A stretch of DNA of 64,000 nt from Sphingobacterium thalpophilum (GCF_901482695.1 NZ_LR590484.1:3162001-3226000); one strand, 5' to 3'; positions 8,071 to 17,616 are shown, counted from the stretch's first letter. Made by a program: numbers and translations. Notes: generated from the letters alone by a model not told the origin.

Positions 8071-8988
8071 TCACTTGTTCTGCTGCCGAAACTTCAGCGG
8101 GGAGACTTCAGCATTTTTCTTAAAAAAATTATTGAAATGTGCCGGTTCGTCAAACCCTAGGGTATAACCAATTTCTGCGACGTTCCAATCCGTATATTTG
8201 AGCAGGTTTTTTGCTTCTTCAAAAATTTTTCTTTTAATAATCTGTGTGGTGGTCAGATTAGTGACTGCTTTGACAGAGGCGTTAAGATGATTGACGTGCA
8301 CGTTGAGCCGCGCGGCGAAGTCAGCTGCGGTACGCAGTTCGAGGGGGTATGCAGGCGAATCTAAGGGAAACTGTTTATGGAGCAATTCGTCAAACAGACG
8401 ATACATTCTTGCGCTGCCCGATTGGTCCTGTATATGGATATCTTCTACCCGCCATTCTAATGCGAGATGTAATACCGCCGCGAGGTTGCTCTTTATAGCC
8501 CCGCAGCGAAGGGCATAATTGGAGTTGTTGAGCCGGAACATATTGTCAAACAGCGTGGTGATCAAATGCAGTTGCTCATCATTCAAAAAAATAATCGGTT
8601 TGCTCCACTCCTTGAACAATGAGGTTTTCTTGAACGGTTCAAAAGTTTGGCTGCCCGAGAAAAATTCCTGGTTGAAAAGACAGAAATAACCCTCTTGTCT
8701 ATTGCTATCGCACACCCAGGAGTAAGGGATGTTTAATGCGGGCAGAAATAGCGCCGGACGATCGATGTAAAGTTCGTGCTGTCCATACTTAAACCTGCCT
8801 TTTCCCAAGATAAGGCTGATCTTGTAGAAATCCCTTCGGTTATAGGGCGTTTTGAAATCACAGTATTTACGCGGTGATATGTTGAAATGTGATTTTCCCA
8901 GTTCCACATCGAGCAGATCACTGCCGTTTGTATGTAGATGGCTGAGTCGCCGATAATAATCCTGTAGGGTCTCCAATGTTTCGCTCAT
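8071..8988 (-). CDS. AraC-family transcriptional regulator
   Basis: A 305-residue regulator. The C-terminal ~100 residues hold the two helix-turn-helices of AraC proteins: AADFAARLNVHVNHLNASVKAVT, then WNVAEIGYTLGFDEPAHFNNFFKKNAEVSPLKFR with the diagnostic GF-x-FFKK-x-SP pattern. The N-terminal ~180 residues form a cupin-like ligand domain. The frame opens at a TTG (9012), but the ATG at 8988 gives the normal MSETLETLQDYYRRL opening and is preferred. It is followed by an MFS exporter on the same strand, the usual partner for a regulator sensing the exported compound. Confidence 0.88.
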   Translation of the reverse strand: MSETLETLQDYYRRLSHLHTNGSDLLDVELGKSHFNISPRKYCDFKTPYNRRDFYKISLILGKGRFKYGQHELYIDRPALFLPALNIPYSWVCDSNRQEGYFCLFNQEFFSGSQTFEPFKKTSLFKEWSKPIIFLNDEQLHLITTLFDNMFRLNNSNYALRCGAIKSNLAAVLHLALEWRVEDIHIQDQSGSARMYRLFDELLHKQFPLDSPAYPLELRTAADFAARLNVHVNHLNASVKAVTNLTTTQIIKRKIFEEAKNLLKYTDWNVAEIGYTLGFDEPAHFNNFFKKNAEVSPLKFRQQNK

Positions 8989-9115
8989 GACTAAGTAAGT
9001 TACGAAAATCAAATGTAAGCATTTTATTGTTACCGTGGTCAGACTCTACCTGTCAAGTGTCGGTCGTCACTCCTTTTTGTTGATGGCTACTTTCGGATGG
9101 GCCGCAGACATAAGA

Positions 9116-11167
9116 TTATTTTTTGTTTTGTTCAAGTTCCAGCAGAAAATCCAGATAGTTTTTTTTCTTCTTGAAATAGTTATTGTCCAGTATCTTTTTA
9201 TATTCTGAAATAGCGCTTACCATAATGGCAAGATTTTCTTCTTTGTACTGGTTGGTATTGAAATACACCAGATCATTGTGAATATACGTGTTCAGCGAAG
9301 ATAATACTGTTTCATCCATGTCCTGCGTAGCGCTGGGTAGTTCGAGTAGTTTACGAAGTTTGTTTTTGAATCTGGGCTCCCTTTTTTTAAGATCACTCAG
9401 TTTGGCTTCAATTTCAGCAAACGGTGTGGTCTTAAAAATGAACTCAGAATTTTTTGACATTTCATCATAGAGGCTATGATATTCGTCAAAGGTTTTATGG
9501 AAAGCCGCGTAATCATAATATTTCCGGTCATATTCTTCCCGTCGGTTCATACTGTCCGACAGCTGGGTGAAGTAATGGTGGATTTGATGGTTATATCCAT
9601 CTATTAACCGTTCGGTCGCTACTATGTCCCCTTCGATTTTTTGCAGCAGTTCATATGCTTCTGTATGCCGGTATTTTTTTCCGCCATAATCAAACGTTTT
9701 TAATTTAACCTCGCCATTGCTTATTGCTTCGACAACGTATTTGTCATTTTTAAGGCTATTGAGCTCATAAATCAGTTCGGCCCGGCTATCTGCATATAAG
9801 ATTTCGAACGACAGACCCTCTTGTATTGGCGGTGCCGGTAACTCGTTTTTCAATATGGGATTATTGAAATCGTAGAAATCATTAAATTTGAGGTCAAATG
9901 TATATTTATTGAATCGGTCTGTGAATTGTGCTTTAAACGATTCAATTTCCAGAATGCCGGGTACTTGTTCATACTGAACGCCTGAAAATAGCTTGTCCGA
10001 AATCTGTTGGGCGATAGCACCATCGTTGGTCAGTAACGCCATTGCAGGAGCATTGTTGGTTTCGTTCTTTACAATATTTATTTGTTGTAGTGCTTTGATA
10101 CGGTCTTCATCAGTAGGATGTGAAGCCCACTGGTTGTCAAGATTCAACTTCGACTTATCATATTTTTTTAAGTTTGCCAGCTGGATCTGCGGGAGATCAT
10201 TTTCCAACTGATACCTATTTTTTTGTCCGAGGAGTAACATAACGAAGCTCTGCTCAGGATAAATGTTATTGCTCCGAACCTGTTCAGGAATTTTACCTTC
10301 ATAAAAATTGAGTACATATTCCAGTGCATGATTTGCAAATCCCAGCCGCAACAGAGAGTCCGCTAAGGCTTTTGATCCCGCAACATGCGCTGCGATTTCA
10401 TCCGCATGGAACTCCATTTCCCTCGATAGGGCCAAATAATTTAGATTGATATATTCATACAAATACTTGAGGATATTTTGGATCTGCTGGATAATGAAAA
10501 CAGATATACCTATGAAAATAGCCGAATAGCCACTGACATTTCCCCATTTTTCGAATGTGTTATCAAGGGCCTCATTTTTGTACAGCATATTATAGATGAT
10601 CTGGTTGACATGATAGACATAGCTCATTAGTTTCATACTTCGCTGGGAAAAATGGCCAAATTCGTGTGCCAGTATCGCTTTTAGCTCTTGTTGTGTTACC
10701 ACGTTGATTAGCCCCATTCCGATCTGAAGGTTTTTTCTTATCGGAAGAAACATGCTCCAGAAGGTTGAATCGTAGAAAACGGATGCGTTGACATCATGCG
10801 ACAGGAAAACTTTCTTCGGGAAACTGGTATCCACTTCGTTGACGATTTCATCAATAAGGGCAAACAGCTGGGGTTCATCTTGGGCAGTTATCGCTGTAAG
10901 ATGACTGGTGTCGGTCTTGGTTTGGGCAAATACAAATTTAAGCAAAAAGAATAAAATGGTAAGTCCGGAGGCAATCAGGCCCAAACATAACACGCCTGTT
11001 AGGAACATCGGTTTGGATGCGAAGATAAATAGACCAAACAAGGTGAAGCCGATTGTTAAACCAATGGCCAGGACGAGCAATAAAATATAAGTGAATGCAA
11101 AAACAAAGATGGATAGAATAGTTTTGCGCGCGTGCTTTTTAAAGTTTGGCGATACTTCTACTTTCAT
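9116..11167 (-). CDS. M48-family membrane-bound zinc metalloprotease
   Basis: A 683-residue integral membrane protease. Two long hydrophobic hairpins at ~15-50 and ~53-80 are followed by the zinc motif HEFGH (residues 168-172, in LKAILAHEFGHFSQRS). After another hydrophobic segment (~213-230) comes the third ligand in SREMEFHADEIAAH (Glu252). This is the Ste24/HtpX-like M48 arrangement. The C-terminal ~300 residues are a long, charged and partly coiled extension not present in HtpX (~290 residues), as in the larger Bacteroidota M48 proteins. Likely role: quality control or processing of membrane or periplasmic proteins. It is a single gene with its own promoter in the spacer to the right. Confidence 0.87.
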   Translation of the reverse strand: MKVEVSPNFKKHARKTILSIFVFAFTYILLLVLAIGLTIGFTLFGLFIFASKPMFLTGVLCLGLIASGLTILFFLLKFVFAQTKTDTSHLTAITAQDEPQLFALIDEIVNEVDTSFPKKVFLSHDVNASVFYDSTFWSMFLPIRKNLQIGMGLINVVTQQELKAILAHEFGHFSQRSMKLMSYVYHVNQIIYNMLYKNEALDNTFEKWGNVSGYSAIFIGISVFIIQQIQNILKYLYEYINLNYLALSREMEFHADEIAAHVAGSKALADSLLRLGFANHALEYVLNFYEGKIPEQVRSNNIYPEQSFVMLLLGQKNRYQLENDLPQIQLANLKKYDKSKLNLDNQWASHPTDEDRIKALQQINIVKNETNNAPAMALLTNDGAIAQQISDKLFSGVQYEQVPGILEIESFKAQFTDRFNKYTFDLKFNDFYDFNNPILKNELPAPPIQEGLSFEILYADSRAELIYELNSLKNDKYVVEAISNGEVKLKTFDYGGKKYRHTEAYELLQKIEGDIVATERLIDGYNHQIHHYFTQLSDSMNRREEYDRKYYDYAAFHKTFDEYHSLYDEMSKNSEFIFKTTPFAEIEAKLSDLKKREPRFKNKLRKLLELPSATQDMDETVLSSLNTYIHNDLVYFNTNQYKEENLAIMVSAISEYKKILDNNYFKKKKNYLDFLLELEQNKK

Positions 11168-11623
11168 AAAATCGTTAATAATTACAGGTCAACTTGTATA
11201 GTAAATCTAAAGAATATTCCTCAGATTGTGTAATTTTTCGAGCGAAATATACGAAACTATTTTAACGCGGGATCTGAGTGTTTGTCACCTCGTTTTCTCT
11301 TTTTATGGCAAGCTCTCTCAGATGAAATTGAAAGTAGGACAAAGTAGTCCATAAGTTTGTGCTATGAAAGCATAAATAGTGTAGTTATCCCTCCACAACA
11401 ATCTTTTTTCTGGTGAGCAGGAAAGAACCTTCTTATACATATTGTTATCTTTATTTAACGCGCTGTATATCATGTATCTTGATTTTAGAAGATGATGAAG
11501 CTAGAATTTATATAAACCATAGTTACCGGAACTATATTAAAACAGTGATAAAAACGAGGTAGTGGGCTTAAAAAGTAACTTTTTATAGTTCTGTTCCTTC
11601 AATGCCTGCGGTTCGGATCAGCC

Positions 11624-11695
11624 CCTTTGATTTTGCAAAGGTTATGTCCGGGCGGAGAGATAACCTAAGTCGTCAGGGCGTAGGGGCTATCTCTC
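11624..11695 (+). promoter_or_regulatory. Chain of mutually exclusive hairpins in the SDR leader
   Basis: Three inverted repeats overlap in series. CCTTTG (11624-11629) pairs with CAAAGG (11636-11641). AGGTTAT (11639-11645) pairs with ATAACCT (11660-11666). GAGAGATA (11655-11662) pairs with TATCTCTC (11688-11695). Each stem shares bases with the next, so only alternate ones can form together, the layout of an RNA switch or attenuator. I recognise no known riboswitch class. Confidence 0.35.
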
Positions 11696-11730
11696 GAAAT
11701 CATGATTGTCGGGCATAGCGTATAACATAA

Positions 11731-11760
11731 TATACGTAGGTAAAATATACGTAGGTAAAA
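11731..11760 (+). repeat. Perfect 15-bp tandem duplication
   Basis: TATACGTAGGTAAAA occurs twice head to tail (11731-11745 and 11746-11760), 83 bases before the SDR start codon. It could be a regulator site or a simple duplication. Confidence 0.8.
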
Positions 11761-11843
11761 TTCCGAAAAGTTCACCATAAAAGTCAGCGTTCGGATGAGC
11801 AACTTTGTAAAAACAATTGTAAAACATTTAAATAAAGAGAAAA

Positions 11844-12599
11844 ATGGCACGAAATGATTTGAAAGGAAAAGTAGTTTTAATTGCAGGTGGAGCAAAAAAC
11901 TTAGGTGGTCTATTGAGCCGTAATCTTGCGGCCAAAGGAGCAAAGATCGTTGTTCACTACAATAGTGACAGCACAAAGGCGGACGCTGAAAAAACTTTGG
12001 CGGATATTAACAGTGCAGGAGGAGAGGCATTTTTATATCAGGCTGATCTTACTGACGTGAAAAACATCAGCAAACTTTTTGATGCTGCGATTGAAAAATT
12101 CGGTGGAGTTGATATTGCGATCAATACAGTAGGTAAGGTCTTGAAAAAGCCTTTTGCTGACACGACCGAGGAAGAATACGATAGTATGAGCGATATAAAC
12201 GCCAAAGTAGCCTATTTCTTTATCCAGGAAGCGGGTAAGCGTTTGAATGATAATGGAAAAATCAATACCATCGTTACCTCCTTGCTTGCAGCCTATACAG
12301 GATATTATTCAACCTATGCTGGCGCCAAAGCTCCGGTTGAACATTTTACGAGAGCGGCTTCGAAGGAGTTCGGCGGCCGTGGTATCTCGGTGACAGCGGT
12401 AGCTCCCGGACCTATGGACACGCCTTTCTTCTACGGACAGGAAACGGACGACGCGGTAGCTTATCATAAGCAGGCGTCTGCTCTTGGAGGACTAACCGAT
12501 ATCAAGGATATTGCGCCGCTAGTTGAATTTTTGGTTACTGACGGATGGTGGGTGACAGGTCAGACTATTTTCGCGAACGGTGGTTATACCACAAGATAG
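11844..12599 (+). CDS. SDR-family oxidoreductase
   Basis: A 251-residue classical short-chain dehydrogenase/reductase. The cofactor loop is AGGAKNLGG (14-22), a slightly altered TGxxxGxG. NTVG (94-97) stands in for NNAG. The catalytic residues are Ser146 and Tyr158-x-x-x-Lys162 (YAGAK). The PGPMDTPFF segment follows strand 6 as expected. It reduces or oxidises a carbonyl or hydroxyl group with NAD(P)(H); the substrate is unknown. The ATG lies after AAAGAGAAAA. It is followed by a strong terminator, so it is transcribed alone from the long spacer upstream. Confidence 0.9.
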   Translation: MARNDLKGKVVLIAGGAKNLGGLLSRNLAAKGAKIVVHYNSDSTKADAEKTLADINSAGGEAFLYQADLTDVKNISKLFDAAIEKFGGVDIAINTVGKVLKKPFADTTEEEYDSMSDINAKVAYFFIQEAGKRLNDNGKINTIVTSLLAAYTGYYSTYAGAKAPVEHFTRAASKEFGGRGISVTAVAPGPMDTPFFYGQETDDAVAYHKQASALGGLTDIKDIAPLVEFLVTDGWWVTGQTIFANGGYTTR

Positions 12600-12613
12600 A
12601 AGGAGAAATATTG

Positions 12614-12646
12614 GAGGCAAATAATTGATTATTTGCCTCTTTTTTT
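12614..12646 (+). terminator. Rho-independent terminator of the SDR gene
   Basis: Perfect 11-bp stem GAGGCAAATAA (12614-12624) / TTATTTGCCTC (12629-12639), loop TTGA, followed by seven T. It lies 15 bases after the SDR stop. Confidence 0.92.
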
Positions 12647-12698
12647 AGTCATCAAACTACAATGCGCTTTGGCTTGTAACGAATTAATAGAAATAACG

Positions 12699-13058
12699 AT
12701 GTTGAAAATTATCAATTCTATTTTGATCCTTGCGGCTGTTTTTATGGGCCTAAAACAGGGATATGCGATGGTTTCGGGCAAGACGGAAATGATGGCCATG
12801 TTTGGAAAATGGGGTTTTACCAAGACGGGCCTAATGGTAAATGGACTTATCACCATTTTGGCGGCGCTGTTGATCCTATTTCCGAAGACCTTCATGTGGG
12901 GCAATTTTTTAATGGCTGCCGGCATTCTGTTGATTATATGCTTCCATCTGTTGGATAAGGATATCAAGGGTGTGGCGATAGAGATCCCTTTTTTACTGTT
13001 GAATCTGATTATTATTTATTTACAGCATCCCTTAAAAACCTATCCTAATGCCCTATAA
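12699..13058 (+). CDS. Small inner-membrane protein, DoxX-like
   Basis: A 119-residue protein with four hydrophobic segments (residues ~1-22, ~43-62, ~66-86 and ~90-110), a size and layout resembling DoxX/DUF4345-type membrane proteins. The segment GKTEMMAMFGKWGFTKTGLM between helices 1 and 2 fits that group. The open frame extends upstream to 12633 but would then begin inside the SDR terminator, so the ATG at 12699 is the real start. Its last 11 bases overlap the next gene's start, indicating translational coupling. Molecular function unknown. Confidence 0.72.
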   Translation: MLKIINSILILAAVFMGLKQGYAMVSGKTEMMAMFGKWGFTKTGLMVNGLITILAALLILFPKTFMWGNFLMAAGILLIICFHLLDKDIKGVAIEIPFLLLNLIIIYLQHPLKTYPNAL

Positions 13059-13485
13059 ATGTCTGATTACGTTGCTGGCCATGATTTTGTCGTTGGTTGC
13101 CTGTGGGCAGAAACCGCAGCGTAGCGCATCAAATACATCAATTCATAAAACCGAACAGACAATGGATCTATCAAAAATTACAAACGAACAGGCCAGACAA
13201 GCTATTGAGGCCTGGCAACAGGGGGACAGCACAAGCTTCTTATCTTTCTTTGTGGCTAACGCCCGGTTAACCGACGATGGTCATCCACGCGATTTTGCAA
13301 ATTTCGTAAAGACCGCCTGTGGGCATGAACGCTTCACAAGTATAGACAAAGTCGAAAACAACGGATTCGATATCTATGGAAATTTTCACACCGAAAGCTG
13401 GGGGGATTTCAGGACTTTCTTTAAATTTCAGCTTGGCAAGGAGGGGAAATTTGAACGCCTGGATATCGGGCAGGCAAAATATTAG
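13048..13485 (+). CDS. Lipoprotein with NTF2/SnoaL-like domain
   Basis: A 145-residue protein with a lipoprotein signal (LSLVACGQ; Cys near residue 19) that places it on a membrane facing the periplasm. The mature domain (IEAWQQGDSTSFLSFFVANARLTDDGHPRDFANF...) has the helix-then-sheet pattern of SnoaL/NTF2-like folds, which bind or convert small ligands. A second ATG (13162) gives MDLSKITNEQARQAIEAWQ and would make a cytoplasmic form, but the lipobox supports the longer one. It overlaps the membrane-protein gene upstream by 11 bases. Confidence 0.72.
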   Translation: MPYKCLITLLAMILSLVACGQKPQRSASNTSIHKTEQTMDLSKITNEQARQAIEAWQQGDSTSFLSFFVANARLTDDGHPRDFANFVKTACGHERFTSIDKVENNGFDIYGNFHTESWGDFRTFFKFQLGKEGKFERLDIGQAKY

Positions 13486-13572
13486 TTTACCTACCTTGGT
13501 GATCTCACCGGTCCGCACATATCAGCTGCGGCTTGACGAATCCATACGACTTAATATTAAACACAATTGATT

Positions 13573-15180
13573 ATGCACCACAATTTGCTTCTCATTCTCA
13601 GCCTATTGTTTGCCGTGTTTCTCCTGGTCATGCTTGCGCAGCGTATAAAAATAGCATATCCCATATTTTTAGTGCTTGCGGGTTTGGGCATCAGTTTCAT
13701 TCCAGGAATCCCGTTGCTGCATCTTGATCCTGAACTGATATTTTTAATATTCTTGCCGCCCCTTCTATATGAAGCGGCCTGGTATACGTCGTGGAATGAT
13801 TTCTGGAAATGGAAGCGGCCGATTGCTTTACTGGCTTTCGGTCTGGTCTTTTTTACATCGGTTGTCGTCGCTTATGCTTCCTCATCCTTCATTCCCGGAT
13901 TTACACTGGCGTTGGGGTTCTTACTGGGTGGTATTGTTTCTCCTCCGGATGCTGTTGCTGCAGCGACGGTGCTAAAGGGTATGAGTGTGCCGAAAAGAGT
14001 GATGACTATTCTTGAGGGGGAGAGCCTGGTCAACGACGCTTCCTCACTCATCGTTTTCAAGTTTGCGCTGGCCGCCGTTTTGACCGGAACCTTTTCCATG
14101 CATGAGGCGACGGCACAGTTCTTTCTGGTGGCCGGAATGGGGATAGCTATCGGCCTTGCCGGAGCACATATCCTGTATATCACTCATCGGTTTTTACCCA
14201 CTACGCCTGCCATCGATGCAGCTTTGACAGTAATGACCCCCTATATACTGTTTCTGGCAGCAGAGCAATTTCACTATTCCGGTGTCATGGCAGTTGTGAG
14301 TGGGGGTTTATTTATGTCTTACCGTGCACACGAAGTGTTTAAAACCGGAAGTACCCGCATGAATATGCTGGGCGTATGGACGACGATGATTTTTGTGATG
14401 AATGCGCTCGTGTTTGTGCTGATCGGTCTGGAACTGCCAGAGATAATCGCAGGTCTGGGAGCATATTCCCTAGCCGACGGCGTTACCTACGGTTTGGCAA
14501 TTAGTGCCATCGTCATCGCATTACGCTTTTTATGGGTGTATCCTGCGGCGCATGTGCCACGTTGGCTGAGCGCAAAAGCACGGCAAGATCCATCTCCTGG
14601 CTGGAAAGGCCCTTTGGTGATCAGCTGGGCGGGGATGCGCGGCGTAGTGTCGTTGGCAACTGCCCTGTCCATCCCGATGCTGATGTCCGATGGTATAGCA
14701 TTCCCACAGCGCAATCTGATTATCTTCATTACCTTCGTTGTCATCTTTGTAACGCTGGTCGTGCAGGGCCTCACACTGCCCTTTGTTATCAAGCTGATCC
14801 GGCTGAAAGAGATTGATGTTATCATTCCAGAAGAAGAACAGCAAGCCGCTATCCAGCTGCGGTTGGATAATGTCGCATTGAAGCTATTGGACGAAAAGTT
14901 TGCCGACTCACTCAAAGAGAACGAACTGGTCGGATTTTATAAATCTAGCCTCGAGGGAAGGGTTCGTAACACAGAAGCGCGCCTGCAGTCCCTGGAATGT
15001 GTGGAAACTGAACAGCAGGAGATAGAATGCTACCATACCGTTTTGTTAACCATTTATCAGCAGCACCGCAAAGAACTATTCCGGCTACGCAAAGAAAAGC
15101 ACTATAGTGACGAGGCGATCCGTAAAGCTGAATTGCAACTTGACCTGGACGAACTTAAAATCACAGGGGCGGAGCATTAA
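13573..15180 (+). CDS. CPA1-family Na+/H+ antiporter
   Basis: A 535-residue protein with about 12 membrane helices in the first ~410 residues and a charged, helical cytoplasmic tail (~415-535). CPA1 signatures are FLPPLLYEAAW in helix 3, GGIVSPPDAVAA, and GESLVNDASSLIVFK containing the Asn-Asp pair of the ion site. WAGMRGVVSLATALSIP is the helix-10 motif of bacterial NhaP/YjcE-type exchangers. It exchanges Na+ (or K+) for H+ across the inner membrane. The frame opens at a TTG (13567); ATG 13573 is preferred. A terminator follows at 15316. Confidence 0.92.
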   Translation: MHHNLLLILSLLFAVFLLVMLAQRIKIAYPIFLVLAGLGISFIPGIPLLHLDPELIFLIFLPPLLYEAAWYTSWNDFWKWKRPIALLAFGLVFFTSVVVAYASSSFIPGFTLALGFLLGGIVSPPDAVAAATVLKGMSVPKRVMTILEGESLVNDASSLIVFKFALAAVLTGTFSMHEATAQFFLVAGMGIAIGLAGAHILYITHRFLPTTPAIDAALTVMTPYILFLAAEQFHYSGVMAVVSGGLFMSYRAHEVFKTGSTRMNMLGVWTTMIFVMNALVFVLIGLELPEIIAGLGAYSLADGVTYGLAISAIVIALRFLWVYPAAHVPRWLSAKARQDPSPGWKGPLVISWAGMRGVVSLATALSIPMLMSDGIAFPQRNLIIFITFVVIFVTLVVQGLTLPFVIKLIRLKEIDVIIPEEEQQAAIQLRLDNVALKLLDEKFADSLKENELVGFYKSSLEGRVRNTEARLQSLECVETEQQEIECYHTVLLTIYQQHRKELFRLRKEKHYSDEAIRKAELQLDLDELKITGAEH

Positions 15181-15733
15181 GATACGCGATTATGAATATA
15201 TCAACCCACGACAAACTATTTCATTTTATTCCCTGAACACGGGATAAGGTGTTTCAATATCATCATGTAGCAATCAGCGTAATGATTTTTCGAGCCATAT
15301 CTATTCTATGATAAAGGGCATCCCAATATCGGATGCCTCTTTTTTTGGTGATATGTGTATCCGTCTATAGCTTCGTGCCCAACTCCATGTCGTGTCACAC
15401 CTGTTGTATCGCTTGTGTCTTGTTGGATGTTCTATACCAGTAAATTTTTTTTGATATCAGCAAAACCGTTTTAGTTTTTATATATTTGTTTCATCATCTT
15501 CAGTAATTGAGCATCAGAACTTTGGGGACGATTGTTTTTGAGCAGCCGTGCCTGCGTCTTCGTTTCAAGGAGCATACATCCCGGATGTAGCAGAAGCTGA
15601 TCAGAAGATAACCAAATACGACAAAACGATAGCGTTTTTTCATCGAAAGGGATGATCCTGGCCGCTTTGTTATCGCTATTTGAAGAAAGACCAAAAATTG
15701 GCTTTCTATTTTTATGTTTTCACCTATGTGACA
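15181..15733. other. Spacer and leader upstream of the first sigma factor
   Basis: No gene was seen in 553 bases. It holds the antiporter terminator (15316-15346) and, for the sigma gene, a TATATTTG -7 candidate at 15481-15488, without a well-placed -33 element. This implies a leader of roughly 240 bases. Confidence 0.5.
15316..15346 (+). terminator. Rho-independent terminator after the antiporter
   Basis: GGCATCC (15317-15323) pairs with GGATGCC (15331-15337) around a 7-base loop, followed by TCTTTTTTT. Confidence 0.88.
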
Positions 15734-16339
15734 ATGTATAAACCGAAATATGACCATATCGAAGAGAAGGAAATCCTTTTGGCCTTGCGTTCGGGCTGCC
15801 AAACGGCCTTTCGCCAGATTTATACTTTATATAGTGGCCGGATTTATCTTAACATTCGGAAGATGGTCAAATCCGAACAGGATGCTACCGAACTTCTACA
15901 GGAGGTCTTTGTCAAAGTCTGGGACAAGCGGAAGCTTATTGATCCTGAGCAATCTTTTCGCGCTTATCTTTTTCAGATTGCCAGATTCAGTGTATATAAT
16001 TTCATTCGTAAAACCAAGCTGGAAAAACAGGTGCAAGCCTATCTTAGCCTTCACGGCACACAGCTCTACAGCCATGTCGAAGAACAATTGGATGAAAAGC
16101 AGGATGAGCACTGGTTGTCTCAGACGATTGAGCAGCTTCCTCCTCAACGGAGATTGATCTACAGGTTATGTAAGATTGAAGGCAAAAGCTACGCCGAAGT
16201 GAGTACGCTGTTGCGCATATCGACTTCGACAATCAATGACCATATTGTAAAAGCTACAAAGTACATCAAAGAGAAACATGCTAAACTAGACCAGTCTGCA
16301 CTATTAATCGCCTCCTTTATACTCCTCCAGCATCATTAA
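15734..16339 (+). CDS. FecI-like ECF sigma-70 factor (mannan PUL 1)
   Basis: A 201-residue extracytoplasmic-function sigma factor. Region 2 spans ~20-90 (AFRQIYTLYSGRIYLNIRKM, ATELLQEVFVKVWDKR, FRAYLFQIARFSVYNFIRK). Region 4 spans ~130-185 (LPPQRRLIYRLCKIEGKSYAEVSTLLRISTSTINDHIVKA). I chose ATG 15734 (MYKPKYDHIEEKEIL) over the TTG at 15680. It heads a rightward locus with its FecR anti-sigma factor, SusC, SusD, SusE-like and GH76 genes. In such loci the sigma factor switches on the susC promoter when the transporter signals substrate. Confidence 0.93.
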   Translation: MYKPKYDHIEEKEILLALRSGCQTAFRQIYTLYSGRIYLNIRKMVKSEQDATELLQEVFVKVWDKRKLIDPEQSFRAYLFQIARFSVYNFIRKTKLEKQVQAYLSLHGTQLYSHVEEQLDEKQDEHWLSQTIEQLPPQRRLIYRLCKIEGKSYAEVSTLLRISTSTINDHIVKATKYIKEKHAKLDQSALLIASFILLQHH

Positions 16340-16443
16340 ACAGTGTTATCTTTTTTAAGCTAAAAAAAAATAAATAAAATTCTCAGCACGAGCAGATGAT
16401 CTCCGCATTTGAAGTGTAATAGCTAAAAAGAAGATAACCAATT

Positions 16444-17616
16444 GTGGAAAAGGAACTACTTCAATATACTTTAAGGCAGTATATGCGGGGGGAGCTCAGT
16501 GAAGAGGATGCCCGTGCTTTTCTGTCATACCTTAAATCCGGGGCAGATCGTGTGTTAATACAGGAGCTCATTCAAGAAGCGTTGGATGATCCTGTCGACC
16601 AAGAATTACTTCGGAATACGGACTTATTACTTGTCCTGGACAACACTTGGGAGCAATTACATCACAGGATTAATAAGCCTAAGATGAGAACGTTGACATT
16701 CTGGAAAAATGCTGGCGCCGTTGCGGCTGCTGTCGCAGGAATATTGATACTAAGCTGGTGGTTTGTTGATCGCGCTGATAATGTCCCGATGCAGGCATCA
16801 ATAGAAGAGTCTATATTACCTGGAAAGCAATCTGCAACCTTGACGCTTTCCGACGGTCAGCAGATTCAATTGCAGGGAGCTTCCAATGGACCGATCGCGG
16901 ACGAAATGGGTATCAGGATTTCTAAGAGCTCTGACGGACAATTAATCTACGAAATTAGGCAAAATAGTGAAGCCGTTACCGGCCATCATGTATTATCGAC
17001 AACAAAAGGCGAAACCTACAGAATTAAACTCCCTGACGGTACACAGGTCTGGCTCAATGCCGCCTCAGCTTTAAAATATCCGGCAAGTTTTGCACTGCAA
17101 GGAACGCGGGAGGTCGAGTTGACCGGGGAGGCCTACTTTGAGGTGGCCAAAGACGCCAAACGCCCTTTTGTCGTCAGGTCCGCAGGCCAGCATATTCAGG
17201 TATTGGGAACGCATTTTAACGTGAATAGCTATACAGATGAGCCGTCAGTACGAACCACCCTCGTCGAAGGACTTGTGGAAGTGACTTCAGCAAGCCAAAA
17301 GCTACAATTACACCCTGGACAGCAGTTGAGCCTGACATCCAACGGCAGATTGAAATTACAGACAGTGGACACAGCACCTATAATTGCCTGGACCAATCAC
17401 GAATTTATGTTCGATGGGGATGATATTGAGAGTGTCATGCGCAAGATAGCACGCTGGTATAATGTCGAGGTCATCTTTGAGGGCAAAAAAACAACAGAAA
17501 AGTTTGGCGGAGGGATATCCAGATTTGATGATGTAAAGCAGGTGTTAAGTCTGCTGGAAAAAACGGGCGGAGTCCATTTTCGTATCGACGGGAAGACATT
17601 GTATGTACTGCCTTAA
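16444..17616 (+). CDS. FecR-type anti-sigma factor (mannan PUL 1)
   Basis: A 390-residue inner-membrane anti-sigma factor. The cytoplasmic N-terminus (~1-80) precedes one membrane helix (~88-107, AGAVAAAVAGILILSWWFV). The periplasmic FecR domain contains the canonical TTKGETYRIKLPDGTQVWLNAASALKYP (split here by description) and GEAYFEVAKDAKRPFVV. The C-terminal DUF4974-like domain (~320-390) contains FDGDDIESVMRKIARWYNV. It starts with GTG at 16444, since no ATG fits nearby. It holds the sigma factor inactive until the STN domain of the downstream SusC reports ligand. Confidence 0.93.
   Translation: MEKELLQYTLRQYMRGELSEEDARAFLSYLKSGADRVLIQELIQEALDDPVDQELLRNTDLLLVLDNTWEQLHHRINKPKMRTLTFWKNAGAVAAAVAGILILSWWFVDRADNVPMQASIEESILPGKQSATLTLSDGQQIQLQGASNGPIADEMGIRISKSSDGQLIYEIRQNSEAVTGHHVLSTTKGETYRIKLPDGTQVWLNAASALKYPASFALQGTREVELTGEAYFEVAKDAKRPFVVRSAGQHIQVLGTHFNVNSYTDEPSVRTTLVEGLVEVTSASQKLQLHPGQQLSLTSNGRLKLQTVDTAPIIAWTNHEFMFDGDDIESVMRKIARWYNVEVIFEGKKTTEKFGGGISRFDDVKQVLSLLEKTGGVHFRIDGKTLYVLP

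Larger units (their letters stand above)
11168..11843. other. Gene-free 676-bp spacer with structured leader before the SDR
   Basis: No protein gene was seen. TAAGTTTG (11352-11359), with an ATTG 21 bases upstream of it, is an exact-spaced Bacteroidota promoter-like pair pointing right, nearly 500 bases before the next start codon. The right third contains a chain of overlapping stems and a tandem 15-bp repeat (listed separately), so a long leader or a small RNA is possible. Confidence 0.45.

Noticed and set aside
9116..11167. HtpX heat-shock protease name for the M48 gene
   Set aside because: The protein is more than twice HtpX length, with a long C-terminal extension, so only the family name is justified.
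11731..11760. CRISPR-like repeat
   Set aside because: Only two adjacent 15-bp copies with no spacers; no cas genes in the window.
12633..12698. N-terminal extension of the small membrane protein gene
   Set aside because: The extension would begin inside the SDR terminator stem; the ATG at 12699 gives a normal membrane-protein start.
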